In this document: piece after piece, positions 53,440 to 62,648 of the stretch
Position numbering within the stretch: the first letter of the stretch is position 1
Layout: each line of letters starts with the position of its first letter
DNA from: Clostridium_AD sp050717535
Lineage (GTDB): Bacteria; Bacillota; Clostridia; Clostridiales; Clostridiaceae
NCBI RefSeq assembly: GCF_050717535.1
Contig: NZ_JBOITM010000088.1
Span: 1 to 64,000, forward strand
DNA length: 64,000 bases
Direction of reading: 5' to 3'
Notes under the pieces: generated by a model
Told to the model about the DNA's origin: nothing
Database searches by the model: none
Seen by the model: the letters and a program-made list of their open reading frames with translations, nothing else
Program-made: the position numbers and the translations under genes

Positions 53440-56400
53440 TTATTTACTATATTGTCATGCTCTAATATAAATAGTTCTTTAAGTTCTTCATTGCTCATCT
53501 CTGAAATCCAGTTCTCATTTGTAGAAACTATACTTTCAGCAAGTGCTTGTTTTCGTTCTAGCATTTCATCAATTTTTTCTTCTAAAGTTCCCATACATAT
53601 GAACTTATGCACATGAACATTCTTAATTTGGCCTATTCTAAAAGCTCTATCCGTTGCTTGATTTTCTACCGCAGGATTCCACCATCTATCAAAATGAAAT
53701 ACATGATTAGCTTTTGTAAGGTTTAGCCCAAGTCCACCAGCCTTTAGTGATAATACAAATATCATAGGCTCCTCTGTGTCGTTTTGAAAAATATTAATGA
53801 GTTCTTCTCTTTTCTTTCTACTAGTGCCTCCATGTAAAAATAGTGTTCTTACCCCTAGTTTTTTCTCTAGTTCTGTCTGCAGTATATGACCCATTTCTGC
53901 AAACTGGGTAAATACTAATGACCTATCACCTTCTTCTATAACAACTTCTAGCATTTCCAGAAGTCTCTCAAGTTTTCCAGAACGGCCTTCAATTTCACCG
54001 TTGTCCTTCAAAAACTGAACAGGATGATTACAAATCTGCTTGAACTTTGTTAGTGAAGAAATAATAAGACCCCTACGCTGAATGCCTTCAGAGCTATCAA
54101 TTTTATTTAAGCAATCCACTACTACAGCCTGATATAATGTAGCCTGTTCCTTTGTTAAAGGGGCGTATTCCTTAGTCTCAATTTTCTCCGGTAAATCTTT
54201 AATAATATTTGCATCAGTTTTAAGTCTTCTTAGTACAAAAGGAGAAATTATTTTCCTTAGCTTAGTACTTTTTTTAGGATCTCCATCCCTCTCTATAGGC
54301 ACTGCAAATTCACGTCTAAAGGTTGACCAATTGTATAGATACCCTTTGTTCAAAAAGTCCATAATTGACCATAAATCAGAGAGTCTGTTTTCAACTGGTG
54401 TCCCTGTTAACGCAACCTTATACTCTGCTTTAAGGGACTTTATGTGTTGCGTTTGTTTGGACGCACTATTCTTAATGTTTTGAGCTTCATCTAATATAAT
54501 CCCTGCCCATTCTTGCTTTTGAAATAGTGCCTTATCCCTAACTATTAGGGCATAAGTTGTGATAACAACTTCATTTTTATGTATTCCCTCACTAAAAGCT
54601 TCATACCCCCACCTATTATCTCCGTGATGAATTGTGGATTTAAGACCTGGCGCAAACTTTTCAATTTCTTTTTTCCAATTTCCCACAACTGAAGTCGGAC
54701 ATATTATAAGTGTTGGTTTATCTGTCAACTTATTTTCTCTCTCGTAAAGCAAGAGACATATACTTTGTATTGTTTTCCCTAAACCCATATCATCAGCAAG
54801 GCAAGCACCTATACCATGATCTCGCAAAAATGTTAGCCAGTAAAAACCTCTCTTTTGATATTCCCTTAAAGTACCCCTAAATCCTTTCGGAATATCAACT
54901 TCATCTATACTATTGTGATCAAATAATTTTTCAAAAAAATTTCCCACGGCTTCTTGATTATCAATATTATCAACACTAACTCCTGGAATTATTTCCTCTT
55001 CGCTTAAGTTCAGTCTTAATAATTCTCCAACAGGAATCTTACCATTTAAACCTTTATTCATTTTCATCTTGGAAAGTGTCTTAATTTGATGTATATCAAC
55101 CTGTACCCATTGACCCCTTAACTGGATAAATGGTACTTTCAAATTTGAAATCCTTTCAAATTCTTTCTCACTTATCTCACCTCCATCTAAGGCTAACTTC
55201 CAATCATATTCAAGAATAGTATCCATATTAAATGTACTCTTCGTTGCTAAATTACTATTTGTAGTATGATTTCTATCCTTCAATTTAACTGAAATCTTTG
55301 AAGGTTTTTTCCACCAAGCTGGTGCAATTATTCCAAAACCCTTTTCTCTTAAAAAATAAGCAGATTCTCTTAAAAATGAATAGGCCTCCTCCATAGATAA
55401 TTTACACTCTACTGGTACTGCATCATAAAGACTCCTTTCAATAGGAATAAATACTTTTGATGCAACTGCTAAATCCTCTAGAAGTCTTTCTTGTGGATTA
55501 TTAAATTTTTTATTTAAATAGGTTATAGTATCCAATGATTCTTCAAAAATCATTTTTGCCGGAAGCATAAGACTAAGGTCATCCTTTGCTTGAAGTACAT
55601 ATTCAATTGTCCACTCATCACCTCTACTAGGTGGAACAACCTTAAAACAAGTACGAAACTTAAAATTAGTGTTTTTTACCTTTATAGGTTCTATCCATTT
55701 CTTATACTCATTTAACATTCTAATTTGATTACTTGTCTCAATAAGAATCTCAGGACGTTCTGAAAAAAGAGATTTTATCCAGTTACTTCCTAAGTTACTA
55801 GAATCAGACTCTAGTTCTTCATTATCTTTGTTTATTTCACTACAACTATTTCTTACCATAGTATCAATCATAGTATCCATAAAATTACTCACCAATTTAG
55901 TAGCATTGGTGTATATAAATTCTTGATTTTCTAAAGGGAAATAAGCCTTACACTCTGTGGGCATGTTACTGCATAATGTCCTCTTTTTAACAACATACTC
56001 AGAATCACTTGTATGCCACCTCCACCTAGAATTCACCTTTTTATTTACTCTATCTATGGTTAAGGAAGGCAAATACTTATGTTTTATAATTAACTCAGCT
56101 GTAAATTTTGCCACTGTAATCCAAAACTTTAATTCGCTAGACAACTCTATCCCATTTAAATGATTTCTATCTATATTTAAAATCATATGAAATGAATCTA
56201 AATTATTAAAAGTAATACCTCTAATTTCTTTTTTAAGAAGCTGCTTCTTTATCACATCATATTTATATTTTCCACATCTTATTTCTGATGATTCGTTATT
56301 TGTTTTGTTACGCAGTTCAACAATCGAGGCCATATTCTCATATATTGGAAGTGCATTTTTAGGTAACCTACCTCTTCTTGTACACTTAGTTTCTCCATTT

Positions 56401-56465
56401 TGACCCCACAATATAAATGTGTGCTTACCTTCTGTAGTTTTTATCCATCCGCCATTTAATATCAA
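53436..56465 (-). CDS. SNF2-family helicase (YwqA-like)
   Basis: A 1009-residue Swi2/Snf2 ATPase. A long N-terminal region (1-530) has the helicase-associated fold of bacterial members. The motor has Walker A ADDMGLGKT near residue 560, DEAQ box ILDEAQNIKN, LTGTPVENR, then LSLKAGGLGLNLT and NQATDRAFRIGQ in the second lobe. Unlike the protein at 2281-5280 it has no SWIM finger of its own; that sits in the overlapping downstream gene. Bacillus ywqA/ywqB have the same arrangement. Probably a DNA translocase in repair or chromosome metabolism; this is inferred. Confidence 0.93.
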   Translation of the reverse strand: MILNGGWIKTTEGKHTFILWGQNGETKCTRRGRLPKNALPIYENMASIVELRNKTNNESSEIRCGKYKYDVIKKQLLKKEIRGITFNNLDSFHMILNIDRNHLNGIELSSELKFWITVAKFTAELIIKHKYLPSLTIDRVNKKVNSRWRWHTSDSEYVVKKRTLCSNMPTECKAYFPLENQEFIYTNATKLVSNFMDTMIDTMVRNSCSEINKDNEELESDSSNLGSNWIKSLFSERPEILIETSNQIRMLNEYKKWIEPIKVKNTNFKFRTCFKVVPPSRGDEWTIEYVLQAKDDLSLMLPAKMIFEESLDTITYLNKKFNNPQERLLEDLAVASKVFIPIERSLYDAVPVECKLSMEEAYSFLRESAYFLREKGFGIIAPAWWKKPSKISVKLKDRNHTTNSNLATKSTFNMDTILEYDWKLALDGGEISEKEFERISNLKVPFIQLRGQWVQVDIHQIKTLSKMKMNKGLNGKIPVGELLRLNLSEEEIIPGVSVDNIDNQEAVGNFFEKLFDHNSIDEVDIPKGFRGTLREYQKRGFYWLTFLRDHGIGACLADDMGLGKTIQSICLLLYERENKLTDKPTLIICPTSVVGNWKKEIEKFAPGLKSTIHHGDNRWGYEAFSEGIHKNEVVITTYALIVRDKALFQKQEWAGIILDEAQNIKNSASKQTQHIKSLKAEYKVALTGTPVENRLSDLWSIMDFLNKGYLYNWSTFRREFAVPIERDGDPKKSTKLRKIISPFVLRRLKTDANIIKDLPEKIETKEYAPLTKEQATLYQAVVVDCLNKIDSSEGIQRRGLIISSLTKFKQICNHPVQFLKDNGEIEGRSGKLERLLEMLEVVIEEGDRSLVFTQFAEMGHILQTELEKKLGVRTLFLHGGTSRKKREELINIFQNDTEEPMIFVLSLKAGGLGLNLTKANHVFHFDRWWNPAVENQATDRAFRIGQIKNVHVHKFICMGTLEEKIDEMLERKQALAESIVSTNENWISEMSNEELKELFILEHDNIVNK

Positions 56466-56756
56466 TTTTCTTCACCCTCTAATAATGCTATTAATATTTT
56501 ATTGCATACTATATAGTTTACCATATTTACATTGAAAATTTCAATTTTATATGTTGTTTTATTAATTTTAAATCATTTTACACCCTTAAACAATTGACTA
56601 TATTGCTAAAATGTTATTAATTCATTAATCTCAAATGTTTAAGTAAAGTTATAAAGATTTTGTTCGAAATAATAACTATATAGATTTGTTTTAATAATTA
56701 TCAATTAATTTTTTACTAAATCCTATGTTTATATACATTTGAAAGTGAGGAAAAGT
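56466..56756. other. intergenic region between divergent SNF2 and cheV genes
   Basis: AT-rich, with promoters expected for both directions but no strong consensus match that I would call. No repeat, hairpin or gene was seen apart from the ribosome site of cheV. Confidence 0.35.
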
Positions 56757-57650
56757 ATGAATAATAATATACTACTAGAATCTGGAACTGGTGAGCTTGA
56801 AATATTAGAATTTGTGATAAATAACAAACATTATGCAATTAACATTATAAAAGTTAAAGAGGTGATAAATGCCACTAATTTAACAAAGCTTCCTGATTCA
56901 CATCCCGCTATAGCAGGACTTACACTATACAGAGATAAAATTATAACCTTAATAGATTTAAAATATGTGTTAGAAAAGCAGCATAAAAGTGAAGTTGAAT
57001 CAAAAATTATTCTTTGTGAATTTAATAAAATTGAAGTTGCCTTTAGTATTGATAACATTGTAGGTGTTCATCGTATTAAATGGGAAAAAATAACTAAGCC
57101 TGATGACATCTCTGTTAATTCGCTAGTTATAGGAAATATTGTTTTAAATAATAAAATAATATTATTGTTAGACTTCGAAAAAATAGTTACAGATATCAGC
57201 CCCTCAACAGGCATCAGTGAGGATAAAATTGTGGATATAGCTTATAAAGACAGATCATCAGTTAAACTAGTACTCGCTGATGATTCTCCACTAATTCGAA
57301 AACTATTAAAGGATACTCTTATTAAGGCTGGATTTAATAACTTATTAATATTTGATGATGGAAAGCAAGTTTTAGACTATTTACTTAATTTAGTGGAGCA
57401 TAAAAAAGAAAACTTTATGGATGATGTTAATGTACTAATAACTGATATTGAAATGCCACAGATGGATGGTCATACACTAACAAGAAAAATTAAAGAACAT
57501 GGTATTCTAAAAAAATTGCCAGTTATACTTTTCTCATCATTAATTACGGGCGATTTAAAACATAAGGGAGAAGCCGTTGGAGCAGATGCACAGCTAAGTA
57601 AACCAGAAATTGGGAAACTTGTAACTTGCATTGATGAATTCACTAAATAG
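56757..57650 (+). CDS. cheV: chemotaxis coupling protein CheV
   Basis: A 297-residue protein: CheW-like domain (about 8-150; INIIKVKEVINATNLTKLPD, GLTLYRDKIITLIDLK) followed by a receiver domain (about 165-297). The receiver has the acidic pair in LADDSPLIRK, the phospho-acceptor Asp in LITDIEMPQMDGH and Lys in LSKPEIG. It couples chemoreceptors to CheA and adapts the signal. The start at 56757 has GAGG six bases upstream; six extra residues from 56739 lack a site. It stands away from other chemotaxis genes. A palindromic repeat follows its stop codon. Confidence 0.93.
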   Translation: MNNNILLESGTGELEILEFVINNKHYAINIIKVKEVINATNLTKLPDSHPAIAGLTLYRDKIITLIDLKYVLEKQHKSEVESKIILCEFNKIEVAFSIDNIVGVHRIKWEKITKPDDISVNSLVIGNIVLNNKIILLLDFEKIVTDISPSTGISEDKIVDIAYKDRSSVKLVLADDSPLIRKLLKDTLIKAGFNNLLIFDDGKQVLDYLLNLVEHKKENFMDDVNVLITDIEMPQMDGHTLTRKIKEHGILKKLPVILFSSLITGDLKHKGEAVGADAQLSKPEIGKLVTCIDEFTK

Positions 57651-57673
57651 GTGTCACCCAATTGGGTGGCATC
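57651..57673. repeat. dispersed palindromic repeat, short copy
   Basis: GTGTCACCCAATTGGGTGGC then ATC, a near-perfect palindrome immediately after the cheV stop codon; matches the right part of the family. Confidence 0.55.
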
Positions 57674-57731
57674 ATTTTTGGTTTAATATAACTATGAAAC
57701 TTAGATTATCAAAATAAAGGGAGATAATTTT

Positions 57732-58766
57732 ATGAGAATTGCAGTAATTGGATATGGAGGCCTTGGAAAAGCATTTATAACTTTAATCAAAAATAAACAA
57801 GCTGAATTACATAGAGCTGAATATAATTTTCAAATAAATTATATTTTAAATTCAAGTGGTGGAATTTATGACCCAGAAGGAATAAATTGTGAAGCTGTCT
57901 CAATCTTTTCACTAAAGGGGAAGAATATAATTAATTATCCTAAAGGGGGCAGTTCCGAACTTGATTTTACTACATTACTTAAAAATAATGACGTTGATGT
58001 TCTAATAGAACTTACTCCAACTAATAAGGAAACTGGTGGAGCTGGTATGATTCATATTAAACAAGCCTTAGGAAGCGGTATTCATGTAATAACCGCAAAT
58101 AAAGGGCCTATTCTATTAGCCTATAATGAATTACGTGAACTAGCTGTTAAGAATAATGTACAATTAGCTATCGGATGCACTACGGGTGGAGCTCTTCCTG
58201 CAATAAATGCTGGTATATTTGATTTGGCTGGTTCAGAAATTCTATCTATTGAAGGTATCTTAAACGGCACAACAAATTTCATTCTAAAAGAAATGGAAGA
58301 TAATGCTGTAACCTACAATGTCGCTCTTAAAAAGGCACAAAAATTAGGCATTGCAGAAACTAATCCTACCTTAGATGTGGAAGGCTATGATACAGCATCT
58401 AAACTACTTATTCTTACCAATGTACTAATGCATAACAATAAAACATTAACTGATATTACTATAGATGGAATTACTAATATTACACCTAAAGATATAATCA
58501 ATGCCAAAGCAGAAAATAAAAAATATAAACTTATTGGTAGAACTTGCAAAATCAACACCGAGCTATTAATGACCGTTAAGCTTGAAAAGCTTGAACCTAA
58601 CCATGCTTTATACAAGGTAGAAGGCAAAAATAAAGCTGTAAGTTTTACTTCTGATACCCTTGGTGATTTAACCATTCTAGGAGGTGCCTCAGGAGTAACC
58701 CCCGCAGCCGCATCTATTCTTAGAGATTTGATTAATATTGCCAATGGGTATAAATTTTGCAGATAA
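57732..58766 (+). CDS. hom: homoserine dehydrogenase, short form
   Basis: A 344-residue enzyme that reduces aspartate semialdehyde to homoserine in threonine and methionine synthesis. The N-terminal Rossmann motif is VIGYGGLGKAF; catalytic-domain motifs are VITANKGPI, GCTTGGALPAINA, GILNGTTNFILKEM and TLDVEGYDTASKL. It lacks the C-terminal ACT domain, so it should not be feedback-inhibited by threonine through it. GGGAG precedes the ATG. No other amino-acid gene is next to it. Confidence 0.93.
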   Translation: MRIAVIGYGGLGKAFITLIKNKQAELHRAEYNFQINYILNSSGGIYDPEGINCEAVSIFSLKGKNIINYPKGGSSELDFTTLLKNNDVDVLIELTPTNKETGGAGMIHIKQALGSGIHVITANKGPILLAYNELRELAVKNNVQLAIGCTTGGALPAINAGIFDLAGSEILSIEGILNGTTNFILKEMEDNAVTYNVALKKAQKLGIAETNPTLDVEGYDTASKLLILTNVLMHNNKTLTDITIDGITNITPKDIINAKAENKKYKLIGRTCKINTELLMTVKLEKLEPNHALYKVEGKNKAVSFTSDTLGDLTILGGASGVTPAAASILRDLINIANGYKFCR

Positions 58767-58776
58767 ATGTTCAACA

Positions 58777-58823
58777 AAACATAAAAAACTAATTGCCGAT
58801 TTTGCAATTAGTTTTTTATGTTT
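58777..58823. terminator. bidirectional terminator after hom
   Basis: AAACATAAAAAACTAATTGC (58777-58796) is repeated in perfect reverse complement at 58804-58823. It separates hom from the converging deacetylase gene. Confidence 0.88.
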
Positions 58824-58834
58824 GAGCCTATTAA

Positions 58835-59569
58835 TTATTTTTTAATAGGATAGTAATTCTCAGGTGTTACCTCATTTATAATTTTAAATTCATATCCATT
58901 ATCCTTGTAAAATTTTATTACTCTAGGAAGTGCCACACAAGTGTTTTTATGCATATAGTCGCAATGCATAAGTAAAATTATAGGGTGCTCTATAACGGTA
59001 GTTTTTGTAGCTTCTCTATACAACTGCTCTATAGGCGTTCTAGCTTTAATGCCATCGGACATATTAGCATTCCAATCATATACTTTAAAATTATAACTAT
59101 GAAGTTCTTCTAAAAAAGCCTTTGTTAAATGATTTCTACTGCCAAAAGGAAATCTTATTATTGTTGGTTTAATTCCTGTAAGGGAATTAATTTCACTCTG
59201 AGTTTTTAACATTTCATTTATAAACCCTTTTCTACTTGGGTAAATTTTCTTATATGTATGGGTATAAGTATGTAGTCCTATACTATGCCCTTCATTATAC
59301 ATTCTTTTTACCACAGCTTCTTGGCCTTTAATTTGGTTTCCAATTAGAAAAAAAGTTGCCTTTACATGATTTTCTTTAAGTATATCTAAAACTTTATCAG
59401 TCATAACACTAGGTCCATCATCAAAGGTCAAATATATTACTTTTTCATTTTCTTTAATTAATTTAGAATATGCTAATGCCTCTGGACTATTAAAGGAATA
59501 ACAATTAATAAATAAACAAAATCCCACAAGGAATAAAACTTCGATCCCACCCAAATATTTTTTTCTCAT
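58835..59569 (-). CDS. polysaccharide deacetylase
   Basis: A 244-residue NodB-fold deacetylase with an N-terminal membrane or signal segment (about 8-26). Motif 1 is TFDDGPSV, motif 2 the metal-binding HSIGLHTYTHTY, motif 3 RFPFGSRN, and the final motif LLMHCDY. Such enzymes remove N-acetyl groups from peptidoglycan or other wall glycans outside the membrane (PdaA-like). AGGAG precedes the ATG. Whether it serves spores or vegetative wall cannot be told. Confidence 0.9.
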   Translation of the reverse strand: MRKKYLGGIEVLFLVGFCLFINCYSFNSPEALAYSKLIKENEKVIYLTFDDGPSVMTDKVLDILKENHVKATFFLIGNQIKGQEAVVKRMYNEGHSIGLHTYTHTYKKIYPSRKGFINEMLKTQSEINSLTGIKPTIIRFPFGSRNHLTKAFLEELHSYNFKVYDWNANMSDGIKARTPIEQLYREATKTTVIEHPIILLMHCDYMHKNTCVALPRVIKFYKDNGYEFKIINEVTPENYYPIKK

Positions 59570-59791
59570 ATTTTCTCCTTTTAAATTAAATAAAACATAT
59601 ATTACTTATTTTATTAATATATGAACTTACTATTTATATTATCCAAAGTAGACTATATAATAAGTGGAAATTAATACAATATGTAAATATTGCGCATAAA
59701 AAAGCCTAGCAAAACATTGACTAATCAACATCTCATGCTAAAGCAATCTTATATTTTAAAACTTTTATTATTATCTCTAAATTTTTATTAA

Positions 59792-61132
59792 TTATTTTGA
59801 CAATTTACTAAATTTGTATTTAAAAAGGATAACCATAAGTAATGCATCAATTCCCCACTGAAACGCAGTAATCCACCACACTGCTGTAACTGGGTAATTT
59901 AAACGATGTATAAAATAGTATGTTAATGGTAATCTTATAGCCCAACTTGTAAAGCAAGATATAAAAAAGGGACTCTTAACGTCTCCTAAACCCTTTAATG
60001 CACCAGCGAAAATCAAGGATATTCCTATAAACGGTTGCTCAGCCGCTCCAATAGCAAGACATCTTCCAGCTAAATAAGCAACTTTTTTTTCATTTTCACC
60101 TACGAAAAAGCTAACTAAAATATTTGGCATAAATAAAAATATTATTGCGAATATGCTCATCATTAGTAGTGCATAAAAAGCACAATTATAAGTAACCGTA
60201 CTTGCTTTTTTATAATCTCTTTTTCCTATATTATTTCCTACTAAAGTAATAACTGCCAGACCAAATCCGATGCCGGGCATAACTGAAATTGCTTCTATCA
60301 TATTAGCTATTTCATCAGCTGCAAAGGAGGCACTGCCAGATTTAATTATAATAACAACACATAATAATTTACTAATATTGAAGGCAGCTTCTTCTAGCGA
60401 GCAAGGAATAGCTAATCTTAATATTTTTTTAATATCTTTAAGAGAGATGCTGAAGGTAATAAATGGCTTGCACCCAATTTTAGATTTAGTAGCAGTAAAG
60501 TAAAAAGAAAAAACAAAACCACATAAATAAGCAATTGTAGAAGCTATAGCTGCCCCTTCTATCCCCCTTCCTTTAAGCAGGATACCAAAAATCAATAAAC
60601 AATCAAAAATTATTTTAAAAGAAAAGACAATTATTGAACATATAAATGGTATAAAAGTATTTCCATATCCTATTAAAATAGAATTTAAAAGCCTCATATT
60701 CATGCCAAAAAATAAGGCTATAGAATTAATTCTTATAAATGAATATCCAATCTCTAAAATTTCATTCCTAGCTCCAAGCATATAAAGAAGCTGTTTCCCA
60801 AAGCAAAAAAATAAAAATGTTATAATAAAACAAATACTTGCACCTAGAATAAATCCTAATGCCGCAAATTTCTCAGCAATTTTATACTGTTTTGCCCCCA
60901 CTAGTCTAGAAACTAGTGAAACAATACTTATACAAATCCCGCCTGAAATAAATATGCCTATAAACGAATTTGTTAAACTATTACTAATCCCCACAGCACT
61001 TACAGCTATATTTCCACCATATCTACCAATCATCATTAAATCAAAAATAGACATTAAGGTATATATTGTTATTTCTGCAACCACCGGAAGTGAAGTATTG
61101 AGCACATCATTGGTTGTATACCTATTCACCAT
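59792..61132 (-). CDS. MATE-family efflux transporter, second
   Basis: A 446-residue transporter with twelve hydrophobic segments. Typical parts are YTLMSIFDLMMIGRYGGNIA near the start and the second-half match VMPGIGFGLAVITLVGNNIG. It is only distantly related to the MATE protein at 38492. GAGGTAATTT precedes the ATG. Substrate unknown; no regulator gene is adjacent. Confidence 0.88.
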   Translation of the reverse strand: MVNRYTTNDVLNTSLPVVAEITIYTLMSIFDLMMIGRYGGNIAVSAVGISNSLTNSFIGIFISGGICISIVSLVSRLVGAKQYKIAEKFAALGFILGASICFIITFLFFCFGKQLLYMLGARNEILEIGYSFIRINSIALFFGMNMRLLNSILIGYGNTFIPFICSIIVFSFKIIFDCLLIFGILLKGRGIEGAAIASTIAYLCGFVFSFYFTATKSKIGCKPFITFSISLKDIKKILRLAIPCSLEEAAFNISKLLCVVIIIKSGSASFAADEIANMIEAISVMPGIGFGLAVITLVGNNIGKRDYKKASTVTYNCAFYALLMMSIFAIIFLFMPNILVSFFVGENEKKVAYLAGRCLAIGAAEQPFIGISLIFAGALKGLGDVKSPFFISCFTSWAIRLPLTYYFIHRLNYPVTAVWWITAFQWGIDALLMVILFKYKFSKLSK

Positions 61133-61314
61133 CCATAAATTACCTCACAAAAATTAATTGTCAGTATTAAGTATATTATCAAAATGTTTTTTCATGAATT
61201 ATATTCCAACCTTTCAAATTAATTCACCTACTATTTATGCAAGAAATCCTATTAATATGGAATACTAACCTAGTGCTTATTTTTTAGTTATTTGGATAAT
61301 TTGGAGGTGTATAA

Positions 61315-62541
61315 ATGCTTAAAAAAAATATTTACAAAATTATTACTTTATTTTTCACTCTAATATTTTGCTTTGTTAGCTATAATTCCAATAATTTTTA
61401 CGCCAATAGTAATAATACTATTTCTACAATGGCCAGTTCTAGAATAGATTTTAATACTCCTGATAAAAGTGAAATTACAAAGGTGCTTGAAAATATTTAT
61501 AAGGACCGCTGCTCCATGTTTATTACTAGAGATCTTACTAATCTACCTAGTTATTATGATGCATCCCAAAAGCTTGGGAAATGGAGTTTAGAGCATGAAG
61601 TAAAACGATTTAATTATTTTAATGATTGGTCAAGTGGAAGAGGTATGAATTTAGTAAAAGTTGAATCTATCCCCAATGTTAGAAAAATAACTACAACCAA
61701 AAGAGGTATTCGCTTATTGGTGGATGAATATTGCAAATTTGAATATACCTATAAAAATGATATAACCCCTACTTCAAATATCTTTGGAATAGGACTAATA
61801 CACACTATTGAATTGATAAAAAAAGGAGAGAATTGGGTAATATATTATGATTGGTATTTGGATTGTTTTGAAGACGCTTTAAAATCATATTTGGGAGAGT
61901 TAAAAAGCCTAAAACTTCCTACTGATAAAAAGCCTATTTATAACCTAGGTATTTGTCCTAAAACACCAAGCGAAGTAAGTATTGTTCCTAAAGGTCATTA
62001 TAATAAAATAAATGCCGTAAAATATGCGGATAAATACTGTGGAGTGCCTTGGGCAAGTGAAAGCCCAACAAAATATAATAAAAAGTATACAAACTATACT
62101 GGAAATGGTGGAAACTGTACTAATTATGTGTCTCAATCCATTGGTGATGTAGAAGGTGGAGGTCTAAAATTTGATAGTATTTGGAACTGTACTTACCAAA
62201 AATATGGTGGAGCTGAAGGAACCTCTGCCTGGGTTAATGCTGATGCCTTTAAAAAATATTTGCTTTATAGTGGCCGCGGAAAACTACTAGGGAAAGGAAC
62301 TTTTGCTCAATTAATTTCTCCCCTTCCTGGCTATCCATGTGGCGCAATGCAAAAATTAGATATTGGCGATGTTATTTGTTATGCCAAAGGCAGTGATATA
62401 GATCATTTTGCTTTAGTTACAGGCTTTGATTCTCATGGTTATCCTCTTGTTAACTCCCATACCATTGACAGATATCATGTGCCTTGGGATTTAGGCTGGG
62501 GTGATAAAAATATTAATTTCTACTTAATACATGTTAAATAA
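61315..62541 (+). CDS. exported amidase-domain protein
   Basis: A 408-residue secreted protein with a signal peptide (about 5-31). The N-terminal half (about 50-210) is of unknown type; the C-terminal part (about 232-408) is an amidase domain of the Amidase_6 family with Cys in GGNCTNYVSQS and His in DIDHFALVTG as likely catalytic pair, as in wall-lytic peptidases of the NlpC/P60-like fold. GGAGGTG precedes the ATG. It probably cuts peptidoglycan bridges or a related extracellular amide. It is followed by a terminator. Confidence 0.85.
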   Translation: MLKKNIYKIITLFFTLIFCFVSYNSNNFYANSNNTISTMASSRIDFNTPDKSEITKVLENIYKDRCSMFITRDLTNLPSYYDASQKLGKWSLEHEVKRFNYFNDWSSGRGMNLVKVESIPNVRKITTTKRGIRLLVDEYCKFEYTYKNDITPTSNIFGIGLIHTIELIKKGENWVIYYDWYLDCFEDALKSYLGELKSLKLPTDKKPIYNLGICPKTPSEVSIVPKGHYNKINAVKYADKYCGVPWASESPTKYNKKYTNYTGNGGNCTNYVSQSIGDVEGGGLKFDSIWNCTYQKYGGAEGTSAWVNADAFKKYLLYSGRGKLLGKGTFAQLISPLPGYPCGAMQKLDIGDVICYAKGSDIDHFALVTGFDSHGYPLVNSHTIDRYHVPWDLGWGDKNINFYLIHVK

Positions 62542-62550
62542 TAGATTATA

Positions 62551-62594
62551 ATAAAAAAAACAAGGGTACATGATTGAGTACGCTTGTTTTTTAT
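62551..62594 (+). terminator. terminator after the amidase-domain gene
   Basis: AAAAAACAAG and GTAC pair with GTAC and CTTGTTTTTT, one mismatch, ending in a T run. Confidence 0.75.
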
Positions 62595-62648
62595 GCTTTT
62601 TTATAACCTTGGTCTCATGTATTTTTATTTTAATTGTCTTATTATTTT

